64,000 nt of DNA from Spisula solida (lineage: Eukaryota > Mollusca > Bivalvia > Venerida > Mactridae): assembly GCA_947247005.1 (NCBI GenBank), contig OX365950.1, forward strand, positions 13,280,720-13,344,719, in the 5' to 3' direction. The notes below the pieces were generated by a model, which saw only the letters and a list, made by a program, of their open reading frames with translations, was not told the origin of the DNA and did not search any database. Positions 12,701 through 22,975 of this stretch are shown piece after piece. Both the position numbers and the translations under genes were made by a program. The first letter of the stretch is position 1. The number at the start of each line of letters is the position of its first letter.

Positions 12701-15700
12701 CCTAGATGGTTGTCAGCCAATCCCTATTGTCATAGAAACATTTTTATAAAATACACAATGCAATACACCAACCCATTGCAACGACGAAATAAGCTAAAGC
12801 GTCGCAGTTGCAGCCACACACACGTGTATAATACAGTGACAATTGGAACAAGACAAGCGTTTCACTCGTGATACAAATGTACTACAACATAGTCGCTTTA
12901 GGTACAATTTGTTGAAATGAAATCTACTAATGTAAAAGGTTTCGCGTAGTTATACATAAAATGAAGTTGCGCGTAATGATACCGACAGAATGACGTTTCA
13001 TAATGCTCGCTACAGAAGGCCTTCCTCGTACCCATGATACTGATACTCATGCACAGAAGTTTCTTATAATGATGCGTAAAAAAATTCCCCGTTATGCTAC
13101 ATGAAAAGAAGTTCCGCTCAATGAGACATAAGATGGAAGGTCCGCGTAATGATACAATAAAGAGAAGTTCCGCGTTATTGTACACAGTTTTGTGTAAATG
13201 TACAAGAAAGTATCCGAGTAATAAGATATTCCACATATGTCAACTTACCAGTGTATGTATGAATATGTTTTCTGTCAGCATCTCGGCGATATATTCGGCA
13301 CCTTTTGCTCCCATATCATTATCACATACATCTAATACCTCGATACTGCTATTGCTCTGTAAACAAATAAAAAATAAGTCATAACATTTAATATTTTAAG
13401 GCACAATAACAGAGGCAAACACGTTATTATGGTGTTTACATTAGTGCAAGTAAAACATGTGGAGCCAAAACAACACCATGTGCAGATTCAAAGGTTATAT
13501 TTTGACTTTTTTGTCTCACGGTGACTTGTAGTAAACCGCTTCACATACAAAATAAAGAGCTGCGTAAGGACGTTCACACTGCCAAAGGTTTCAGTATAAT
13601 GGAAACCTTCCCATTATGATACATGTAAAGAGGTTTCGAGGTAAGAAAAAAGAAGTTCTGCGTAATGATACATTCATAAAAACAGTCCGTGTAATAATAC
13701 GTACTTAAAAAGATAAATAAAAAAGTAGTTCGGTGTATTGTGTATAATAACAAACCTACAGTAACCTTCCGCATACTGTCGTGCAGAACGTAATGAAGTT
13801 CCGCGTTAGAATACTTACAAGGAGTGCCACACAAATCGTCTTTATTTCTTTAGCAACAAGTTGACGGTGGCGAAGGAAGCACTTTTCTTGTCTGAGGCCT
13901 CTATCGTGAAAGTAAGCTATCGGATAAACTTTGTACGCCTTACACGCCTTCATGTACATATCTTGACAATGACTGGTTCGTCTGTGTCTCACTTTATGGT
14001 CGTCATCAGCTGAAACATATACCAGAACATTATAGTCAAACATTACATACACATCTATAGGTTGTTTTAGTGTTTCGCAAAAGTAGGTAAGCTTTGGCTG
14101 CATGAAACTCGACACCAGTAATTGGGAACACCGTATACCATTAAGTGTTTGAATATTTTATACAAAATTACAACAAAGTCGAACGTACCATCGAAGTCGA
14201 ATTCTGGTTCCTGTGGGTCTTCATGTTCATCAGTATCCGCGTCGTTACCGGAGGTAGTGCCTGTTTTACGTCGAGATACGGGTAGTGGGCGCTTACGTTT
14301 ACGGACTATTTTCTTCGAGTATGTGTTGCGTTCTGGGGCGGTTAATTTCAAGCGAAATTTTGCCGTCAGTATGTAGGCATCAGTTGTTTCGGCTCTTCTT
14401 ATTAAACTGGAGATGTCGAAGTTCTGTAAATATTTATATATATAGATTCTACAAGAGTATTTTCACGAAATACAAAACTTGATGACAGAATTGCATATAT
14501 AGTCCGGCCCGAAATCCCCGAAATTTGACCGAACCTTGCATTGGAGTATAAAGTTTTTTTCTTTGCTGATTTCAGTAGACAAGACCTTCCGAATGGAATT
14601 TCTGACGGGTGACATTGTGTCACCCTTGAGCATTTTGAGAAAATTGGGGTAAAAGTTCCAAAATATAAACGAAACTGCGAATTTTTGGAATCGTTGAACT
14701 TCATTGTTATTTATAATCATATTTTATAATAAATCACATTTATATGTAGTTATTAAGTTGCAGTTGAAGACTGCAAAATTTTAGTGCCGTGCATTTATGC
14801 CAAAGGAGTAATTTATGGGGTAAAACGTTAAAAAGCACATGGAAAAGTGCGAATTTTCGGAATCGGTGGACTGTAACGTCATTAGCAATTATATTTGGTA
14901 AATAATCGCTGTGATACTTTTATAGTGACTTGCGATGAAGATATTAAAAACCTTAAGCTAGGCTATCGTACAAAATGTGGTATTTTGGGGGTAAAACGTG
15001 CATTTAAAAAGGCGAATTTTCGGAATCGATGAAATTTAACGTCACTGGACATTATATTTTGTAAATAATCGCTACTGTGGTTATTTTAAAGTGTCTTGCC
15101 ATTAAGATATCAAGCATCTTAAGCTAAGCTATAATGAGGTATTTCTGGCGTGAATCATTAAATAGTACATGTATGGAGGAAAACTGCATTTTTTAGAATA
15201 GGTAAACCAGGAACAATTTCATGTATCTTTTCTCTGTGATTAATCAATATGAATGGTGTTAATAACCTAACAGTTTTGATACCAAACGTCCTAAGTTTGG
15301 CTATTGTGCAAGTGTGATAATTTAGGGTATACATTGTAGCTTCAAAATATAAAGAAAAAGGGCAAATTTTTCGAGGTGGTAGACTACACAGTCTTTTATC
15401 GTTTTATTTCATCATAAATCCATGTACTTGTTAACATGTAGAGTTTAAGATATCAAACCTATGTGCAATGTTATTAAGATAAATATGATATATTTGGATA
15501 AAATGTTTTAAAATATAAACGAAAAAAGTGATTTTTGGAATCCGTAGACTTTATTGCCCTTAGATATTTATATGATATGTATCCCGGGTCATAGAAATGA
15601 CTATTCTAGCTGTGTGTAAGTTACATCATAGAATATTACTAGCAACGCCCAACAGAACTAGTATGTGTTATCCCATATAAACTAGGAGATGATGCTGTGC

Positions 15701-18700
15701 AAGACAAATACTGATTTTAATAGAGCCAGTAATGACTTCTCCATAGTGCTGAGTACCCCATGCAGTAATTAAATCAACAGCAGCGTCAGGCGCAGTAGTT
15801 GATATCCTATTCCGCTAGGAATGACTATACTGGTATATTAGGCAGTGTTTTGTCACCATCATAGAACCAGAATACCTGTTCACAGCTGTGCTAGGTATCA
15901 TATATAGCATGGTATGGCTATTCTATGCAGTGTTTAATTTCATATAAAGTCTGGAATGACAGTTTTAGACATCACAAAACAAGGCGAACTGTGCCAGGTA
16001 GAGTCAGAACATCCCAAACAGATCAAGGAATGGCTGTTCACAGCAGTACAAGGTTACTAATACATACGATCATATTACTGACACTCGACCAGACAAACCA
16101 CTCTATAAATGACCTTGGCCTATAATCTATACGTTTCTGGTCAGTGGGTCATACATATCAATGACAGTCAGTGGTACCCTATGAAGTTAATCAAGTGTAT
16201 GTTATATAATTAGTACCCCACAGAGCAACAAAGATCAGTTGCAAACTGTGTTGGGTACCAATTAAACCAGGAAATGACTGTTTTAGGTCATGTATTTGTC
16301 CGAATTAAGCAAGGAATAGCCTAGAGGTAGGGCGCACGCTTTGGGATCGAGAGGTCCCGGGTTCGATCCCACCATTTCTTAATTTCTCTGAGCAAGAATA
16401 ACCACAATGCCCACTCGACGAAGGTGTGAATTGAAATTCCTTCTTGTGATGATGTGCATGTCCGATATTTCTGGACGCCGTATCTCGATTTTGGCGGAGC
16501 ACATACCAGAGCAGAACTAGTCTCCACAGGGCGACTGAAACGCAGGTATCTTTAGGTAGCCGAATGAATGTCAAAGGGTGGCTAAACGGCTGAATTTCTG
16601 AAAGTGGCCCTCCAAAACTCGGTAACGTAAATGTCAAATGTACTATTTGATACCATATAGATTTACAAATGGCTGCGTCAAGTAGTATTGTGTATCTAAT
16701 GAAGTCAGGAATGACTCTGTCAGGCAATATTCAACCAGAGATGGCTTGACAGGTAATGTATAATCCTTATAAATTCAGGAATAAACATTACCATGCTTCC
16801 ACCAGTATTAGGTAACCCTTTTAGGTAATAAATTGCTATGCTAACCTTTGGAGCTGGGAAAGGATGTGTTAATACCCCGTAGACCAATAAATGGCAGACC
16901 CAAGCAGTGGTGGGTATCATATAAAGCCATGAATGACTGTGTCTGATAGCATTTGGTATCTAATAGAGCAGTGCTAGGTACCACAGAAGGCATGTGCCTG
17001 TCAGGTGGCATGTGGGCTCCAGGAATTGACACTATATACAAATGTAGTTTATGTTAGGTAGATTGTGAAACAAGTTCTTTCAACTCATATTAATTAGTCA
17101 CGCTTGGTGACTAATTCTTGATGTTATTCATCGCTACAGTAGTATGAGAGAGAAACCAGCGTCCCATTTATGCTAATATTCTATATATGCAAGGGATTTA
17201 CTCCATGGTAGCATTTTATATCGTCTTTGGTATGACCAGGCCTGTTATTGAGCCTGGGACATCCCGCAATTGAAGCGAACGCTCTACCACTAGGCTATCG
17301 AGAAGTGACTGTACACAGCAGTATATATCGATAGCGCTAGGGGTGACTGTCATGCAGGGTTGGGTTACGTACGTATATGGCCAGAATTGCTGAGCCAGAT
17401 ACCACAAAGAGTAACGAATTGCGTGCTGTGCCAGGAAATTGAAGGTATCCAATACCATAAGCAGCAGTGGCATGTACCCAATTAGATGAGGAATGGCTGG
17501 TGCTGGCGAGTACTTTATATGGCTATGTATAGGTTTACATTTTTTCTGGCATGGATTTATTAAATGGTGGTCAGTGCTCAGTAGGATTTAGATTTTTTGT
17601 ACTTATAGCACATTGAATGGTGGACTCACTGTTGGTTTTAATACCCTACTTGGCCTAAGCAAGCTTGTACTCAGTGGTGGTGAGTACTCGATAGGGCATG
17701 ACTTGTGATGCATGAATTCGGTTCTAATGGGTACCTCGTATGTTCAATAATGGTGGACATAATAATAATAAGGCCGGCATTGGCTTTATGTAGTAAAATC
17801 TGATTTGTCCGTAGATCAAAAATTTTCATATAATTTTAGTGATGTTTTTACCACAATACATCGCATTTAGCTTAAAGCGTTGCATTAGATGATAGATAAC
17901 TTGAACTGCATTATGATATGTACCTCTCACCGTGATTTTCTATCAAGTTAAATTAATTATAACAGCGAAGTAAACATATTCCCAAAAATCATACTTTTCG
18001 TGACAAATGTTCTATCCTAAAATTATATATTTTGTACCATACCATGACTTAAGATGATTGTTATCATTAATAACACATTACTATAGATCATATTATAGTA
18101 ATTACAATAATTGTAATTACCAAACAAAATGATCCATGACATTGAAGTCTATCAGTTCCGAAAATTCGCACTTTCCGTTATATTCTATAGTGTTTACCCG
18201 CAAAATTCCACATTTTGTACAAAAGCCTAGCGTTTAAACTATCTCGGCGATTATTTACCAAATATAATGGCTTATGACGTTATAGTCCATCGATTCCGAA
18301 AATTCGCACTTTTTCACGCACTTTTTAACGTTTTACCCTAAAAATACCTCCTTTCGCATAAATGCACGGCACTAAAATATTGCAGTCTTCAACTGCAACT
18401 TAATAACTACATATAAATGTGATTTATTATAAAATATGATTATAAATAACAATGTAGTTCACCGATTCCAAAAATTCGCAGTTTCGTTTATATTTTGGAA
18501 CTTTTACCCCAATTTTCTCAAAATGCTCAAGGGTGACACAATGTCACCCGTCAGAAATTCCATTCGGAAGGTCTTGTCTACTGAAATCAGCAAAGAAAAA
18601 AACTTTATACTCCAATGCAAGGTATATTGGGTTTGGGGCCGGACTAATATAAAGTATTCGGATTACATTGATTTAGGTCTCAGTAATACGACTGTTATCG

Positions 18701-19249
18701 CTTGACTTATAAGCAAAAAAAAGATTATATTGTTAATATACTGGTTCTGTTTTATCATAATTAAACGTGCTTCTTAACATGTTTTTCAGTTATATAAATA
18801 CATTAAATCGAGTATGCATGTTCAGTACCGTCATCCACAGGACAGTTTCGCACGTATTACACGTACATAGTATTTGAAACTACTGGTGTGGTAATTACGG
18901 TATTTGGTATTTTTTCATAAAATAGCATTTTTTATTGTTGTGTTATTGAAAGTGCTACCATGGCAACAGGAAACATCCCTTTGCAAAAATGACAAATACA
19001 TGTTCTCTCTTTATTAAATATATGTATAAAAATGCTTTTATTTGGATGCAATGCTCAGTTAAAGCTAAAGAAAGTTTACATTTTTAAATGTTTTTTTTTT
19101 GGTGGTATGGGAACTTTTTTTGGTACCGGTATTTTGAAAATTATCAAATGAATCCTAACCTCTTTTATGTCAATAAGCTTACGTAACTCCACCAATCGTT
19201 TCCGGTCCTCCTCGGTCATATTCCAATCATAAATACGCGGAGGAGCCAT
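6724..19249 (-). CDS. LRRC74-like leucine-rich repeat protein with EF-hands, 14 exons
   Basis: Coding exons, 5' to 3' (minus): 19249-19160, 14423-14189, 14009-13819, 13356-13249, 12723-12630, 12464-12415, 11967-11800, 11417-11223, 10695-10600, 9992-9909, 9247-9065, 8160-8075, 7753-7593, 7214-6724. All junctions are GT-AG and all phases close, giving 2232 nt and 743 residues. Residues 31-108 are charged and basic/acidic. About 109-172 match the LRRC74 entry segment (KACKAYKVYPIAYF). Residues 173-409 are ribonuclease-inhibitor-type leucine-rich repeats (LDLSGN, LNLSHN, LDLSWN, LNVAWN, LDVSCN), mostly one repeat per phase-0 exon. Two EF-hand loops follow: D481-E492 (DKDGSKTLSHEE) and D517-E528 (DVDGDGEVDFGE). 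The tail from about 610 repeats RRSS/RRGS. The family link to LRRC74A/B is from motif recall. Calcium binding is inferred from intact loop residues; function is unknown. Confidence 0.85.
8240..8345 (+). repeat. Possible decayed tRNA-derived SINE head
   Basis: Contains 'agtagagcgcctcagcctta' followed by 'ggtctggattggctcc', spaced like an A box and a weakened B box. It lies in an intron of the LRR/EF-hand gene. Only weak evidence. Confidence 0.25.
8636..8845. repeat. 35-bp tandem repeat, six copies
   Basis: Exactly six copies of a 35-bp unit starting 'cgcagcgctaggcgatggcg' and ending 'ctgaacattgtaggt'. Copies differ by one or two bases. It lies in the intron between exons 11 and 12 of the LRR/EF-hand gene (between the two EF-hand exons). 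It is GC-richer than its surroundings. Confidence 0.97.
9640..9830 (+). mobile_element. SINE body fragment (headless)
   Basis: Matches the body of the SINE at 23448: 'cccaactggagatgaactg', 'tatcggtgctaaacaccgg', 'tctattcgga', 'cggattccttgtatcac'. The tRNA-like head is absent, so it is 5'-truncated. It is intronic in the LRR/EF-hand gene. Confidence 0.8.
10764..10860 (+). repeat. tRNA-like (Asn-type) SINE head or tRNA pseudogene
   Basis: Contains an A-box-like 'tagctcatctggtaaagtg', a 'gactgttaac' anticodon-like segment (GTT) and a B-box-like 'ggcccgattccc'. Stem pairing is incomplete. Intronic in the LRR/EF-hand gene. Confidence 0.45.
12935..13225. repeat. Degenerate tandem repeat, block 1
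   Basis: Repeated pieces of the type 'gaagttccgcgtaatgatac' with spacing of roughly 30-45 bases and many substitutions. It lies immediately downstream of exon 4 of the LRR/EF-hand gene in transcript order. Confidence 0.65.
13590..13815. repeat. Degenerate tandem repeat, block 2
   Basis: Same unit as block 1 ('aagttctgcgtaatgatac', 'gaagttccgcgtta'). It lies on the other side of exon 4 (13249-13356), so one repeat family occupies both flanking introns. Confidence 0.65.
14640..15560. repeat. Subterminal repeats, left arm
   Basis: Six degenerate units starting near 14646, 14817, 14987, 15150, 15330 and 15490, about 165-175 bp apart. Each holds a 'gggtaaaacgtt' word, then 'gcgaattttcggaatcg', then in the better copies 'taaataatcgct'. 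Conservation is highest near the terminus and declines inward. Confidence 0.8.
16311..16640 (+). mobile_element. tRNA-derived SINE
   Basis: A-box-like 'tagcctagaggtagggcgca' and B-box 'gggttcgatccc' at tRNA spacing, followed by a SINE body ('actcgacgaaggtgtgaatt', 'gtccgatatttctggacgcc'). It is nested in the centre of the long-TIR element. The head is shared with the remnant at 6170-6250. Confidence 0.8.
17050..17312 (-). mobile_element. SINE, second family
   Basis: On the minus strand it begins with a tRNA-like head ('tagcctagtggtagagcgtt', then a B-box region) and continues into a body that ends 'gaactttgtttcac'-like. The same body occurs at 29024-29262 ('tgatgttatccatcgccac', 'atgagagaagagaagccag') and in part at 63720-63890. 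Nested in the long-TIR element. Confidence 0.8.
17970..18500. repeat. Subterminal repeats, right arm
   Basis: Inverted counterparts of the left-arm units. Three clear copies of 'cgattccgaaaattcgcac' start near 18155, 18293 and 18463, and a weaker one lies near 17985. Confidence 0.75.
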
Positions 19250-19251
19250 CT

Positions 19252-22200
19252 TTACACCAAACTTATCACACAGAAATTATCACAAACAATTGCACACACA
19301 AAGCAGAAAAAACCCACCAAATTGGAGCGTAATACGTGAAATTTAACGATTTCAGAATTCAGAAGAGTAAAGTTTATTATCATTCATTTCAATAGGTTAC
19401 GAAATATATTCTACAACTTTTATTCATCATTTTCGACATGGACACCTCATTATATCCGTCCAAGTACATGTACAGTTTATTCCGTTGAGGAATCAAATAA
19501 CTTTCATTAATTATTTTCATTTTCCAGTAAACATCCATGTCATATTATACGCGTATGTGTTCATGTTTTCCATCTCTGTTGAATTTATAACTTAATATTA
19601 AGAGTAGCAATTCAACACGCTCGGTTGATTTGAAATATTCAAAATAGGCATCTAGGCATTTTGAATACTCATTCATATTCACCGAAATATCGACTTTAAG
19701 CTGCAGTTCACTAAATTAGAGAAAAGATGGATTAAGATTTTACGATTCACTGGATCAACTACCGGTACTCCATATAAAAGTAGAGGTTTTGAATGAATGC
19801 TTAAGCTAATCAATATACTCACATCATTTTGGTACCGTACTCAAAACCACCCATACAAATGTATGTATCGTTAATCATTGCCGTCTTCAATTTTTTTTCT
19901 CTTTCAATATTAATATGAACAAAGTGCACTTCCTTTTATGCCGGTACATACGGAATATCACTGCAGTGGTAGGTCCGTTGGGCCGTCTTGTTTAATACCG
20001 CATCTCTAGGTATATAATAAATGCATTTATTCTTGCGACATTTCCGTCCGTGCCGCCTGAAACAGCCTGAAACAGCCCTCACTCGCACATCGGCTTCTTT
20101 AATCACAGCGTGTTGATTCAGAATCCGTCTCAGAACAACTTATTCTGATTATAATGCTGAGTTAATTGGCTCTTAAATTCACTTCGATATTAACGAAGCT
20201 AATTTGAGCAGGATTAAGTCAAAGTCGACAATGATTAATTATCAGCCAGCTTCAAAAACGGCCACCGTAAGTATCATGTTGAGTGTTCTCTGTGCTTAAC
20301 CTTTCTGATCGACCCAATATTTATTGGTCTTAATATAGTTTTAAGTCCCACTGCATGATCAACGGTATTTCTGTCATATCGAGACTTATACGCAGTTACA
20401 TTAACCTGAAACCCGAGCGAACAAACAGTTACACGGAACTAACTAGGCTAAGCAGAGCGAAAGCTATGGAGATTTATTATATATACTAGTACCTATTTTA
20501 GCAACGACTTTGTACGTCACAGTCTGTGGTCGAACCCGACACCTCAAACTCGAAGCAGATGTTCTAGATAGCAAGTAAGATCGACCCAAATCTAGATGCT
20601 GTAATGCGCGTTGTATAAACATACCGCATGCGTCTAATCGTACAAAACACATCTCTAGAAGAAATATCAAAACAAAATTGAGAATTTGCTCAAATTTGTC
20701 CAGAGCCTGAGTCTAATATCAAATTAGAACTCGTAAAATTATTGCCGATATTTATAAACGCTGCACAACGTTGGTGATATGGGAACCGTATTTTAACTAC
20801 GACCCCGCATATAAAACGCGGCATTGTATGTTCAAGTCATCATTCACCATTAAAGAAATGTCAATTTATGACAGTTTAACGTACAGATGCAGTTTCCAGT
20901 TATTTTGTTGAAGGTGCAATATGGCAAAGAATACGTTCTTTGTATGATCTTCGGATATGGCGTATATTTATTTATTTATTCTACAATGTTTTATTTTTTT
21001 TTCAAAGCAAGTAGCTTAAGAGACCTACAATAATATGTAACATGTTCGTCTGGCTTTGTATGTTCGGTATGCAAGAGATTCTATTTTCTTTGTTTAAAAA
21101 ATAAACTACCTGACACAATACTCACATTCTAGACTCGCAGCCATCGCCGACCTACAAGATCTACCGAGCAAGTTTGGGTTGAAGGAGTGAAAATATAGCA
21201 GGACACATAGACTAACAATGTAATGCTACTCTGAACTATCAAGCTCTTGATAGCTTCCTTCTGTCTACTTCTCTATATGTAGTATATTTTCTTATTCTCT
21301 GACCAGTATCACAACTCGACGGGCCGTTTTGAATATGCGGCTTTCTTTTACAGCATATACAATATCTACATTTTGAAATTGAAATCAAACAGGTTTATCA
21401 GTCACGAATGCTTATACAAAGTCTGATCAGGACATCTCTCTCTCTCTCTCTGGTTGACCCTCGTCCTCAATAAAATATTGTAGGTCTGACACATTCCTGA
21501 GACAAAATAGTTGATTGGAACACCAGCAAACCATTGATCAATGGTCTGGAACCGCATATGGAATAGTGGAAGACTGTGATCGCCCAACTGTGTACGACGG
21601 CACTTAAAAATAATGTCGTCGTTATTATGCTTCTTATTATTATGTCTCTGAATTTCAGTTCAGGACAACGTTCCTGTTGCAACATAATGAATTATGTCGA
21701 TGATATTGACGCATGTTAGTATAAAGCTCTAGGTTCAAATTATCCTTCTTCCCTATTGTTTCATCCTTCCCTATATGGTTTCAGCCACACCCTTATTTTG
21801 AAGAATACTTTAGCACAAAGAATGGAAAATATGGTTTTATTATGTGGGATACATGAACAACTAGGATACATTTATTAATATTATTGTTCATGAATCTATT
21901 TTTTAAGAAATTAAGCCATTTTAAGTGATTTTGTAACAAAAACAAGAAAATCTGTGACTTTTTCAGTGGCCCTTTTGAAAAAAACAAGGCGCTTAACTCT
22001 CTGAAGGCATTAGATGTAAACAAATTTATGTATAACATTAGTTGAAAGACGGATGTACATAACCTGAAAATATTTCACCTTGAATCCTTTGAAATTATAC
22101 TAGTAATTTCTTGGACAACTTGAGTGGCTGAAACCATAGGAAACATTATAAAATTAAGACTAGCACATCCCGGGTCATAGACTGCACAAGGAGCGCCTAC

Positions 22201-22975
22201 AGACAAATTGCTTGCCAACTCCTTCTTTCCAAGGACAGTGAGAGACTGTCCCAAACCTTCTTCGAGACAGCACACGGTTGCTGCTCCAACCTGGAATGCC
22301 TTCAGGTCACTCCTGTAGGCAGCCACACCTCATCACTAGACTAGTCATAACACTGTGTACATAGTTTTAATAGACATTCATGAACTTTGTTGATATTTGT
22401 GAGACACTGTGCGCCAACACCGCGCTCAGTTTCATTGAGTTACATACGTTATTTGAAGAACCCAACTCAGTAATACTAAGGAAGAAGTAGAACTGTATAA
22501 TGTTCAAAAAAAATTCAAGCTTGCACCAATGTTTTTGGGCAAACATTGGATGTTTTTGGGCAAACATTGGATGTTGCTTCTTAAGTGGCTGAAACCATGA
22601 AAAAGAGGATATATGGCCATGTATGTAGGCCTTACAGTCTTTTAAATCAACTTTAAATATTGGCGCGCACACGAGTAATTTTTTCACGGGAAGTAACTCG
22701 TGTATATGTTCGTCATTTCAGGGGAGACTACCGTATTTATTTTAGGGAGAAACATTATTTGAAATTTTCACGCTTTAATAATTATATAGACAGAATATAT
22801 ATATTCACGTTAATGAAGTCAGTACTTAATAAACATAATTCACAATGAATACTATGCTGACAAATGATTTAGTTACATTTTATTATCGATGTGCGTGTAA
22901 ATGACTCACCTGTGAAAATAACTTCTCCCTCAGGTGTTTATTTTCAAAACGAGGCTATTTCGAAAAACCGTCAAA
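19252..22975. other. Intergenic; no gene seen
   Basis: This lies between the divergent starts of the LRR/EF-hand gene (minus) and the four-span gene (plus), so it should hold both promoters. No TATA box or CpG-rich block stands out. A short TC microsatellite lies at 21437-21450. The minus-strand frame at 22075-22326 has no recognised motif. Confidence 0.5.

Larger units (their letters stand above)
14500..18646. mobile_element. 4147-bp long-TIR element in LRR gene intron 1
   Basis: The ends are tagtccggccc and gggccggacta in inverted orientation, flanked on both sides by ATATA (14495-14499 and 18647-18651), a likely 5-bp target duplication. The two arms are inverted copies over several hundred bases; the most conserved part is 14520-14880 against 18260-18630. 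Each arm contains a subterminal series of degenerate repeats. No transposase frame is visible; the apparent ORFs at 14463-14720 and 18436-18705 are the two arms read as protein. The centre (about 15600-17700) is a degenerate repeat of phrases such as 'aggaatgactgt' and 'ggtaccatataaag', interrupted by two SINEs. Without it the intron would be about 589 bp. Family unassigned. Confidence 0.85.

Noticed and set aside
14463..18705. Two near-identical ~63-residue frames (14463-14720 minus, 18436-18705 plus)
   Set aside because: They are the two arms of the long inverted repeat read as protein; no start context, splice site or domain.
22075..22326. 83-codon minus-strand frame of fairly normal composition
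   Set aside because: No recognised family, no splice partner found on either side; kept as unresolved and not annotated as a gene.
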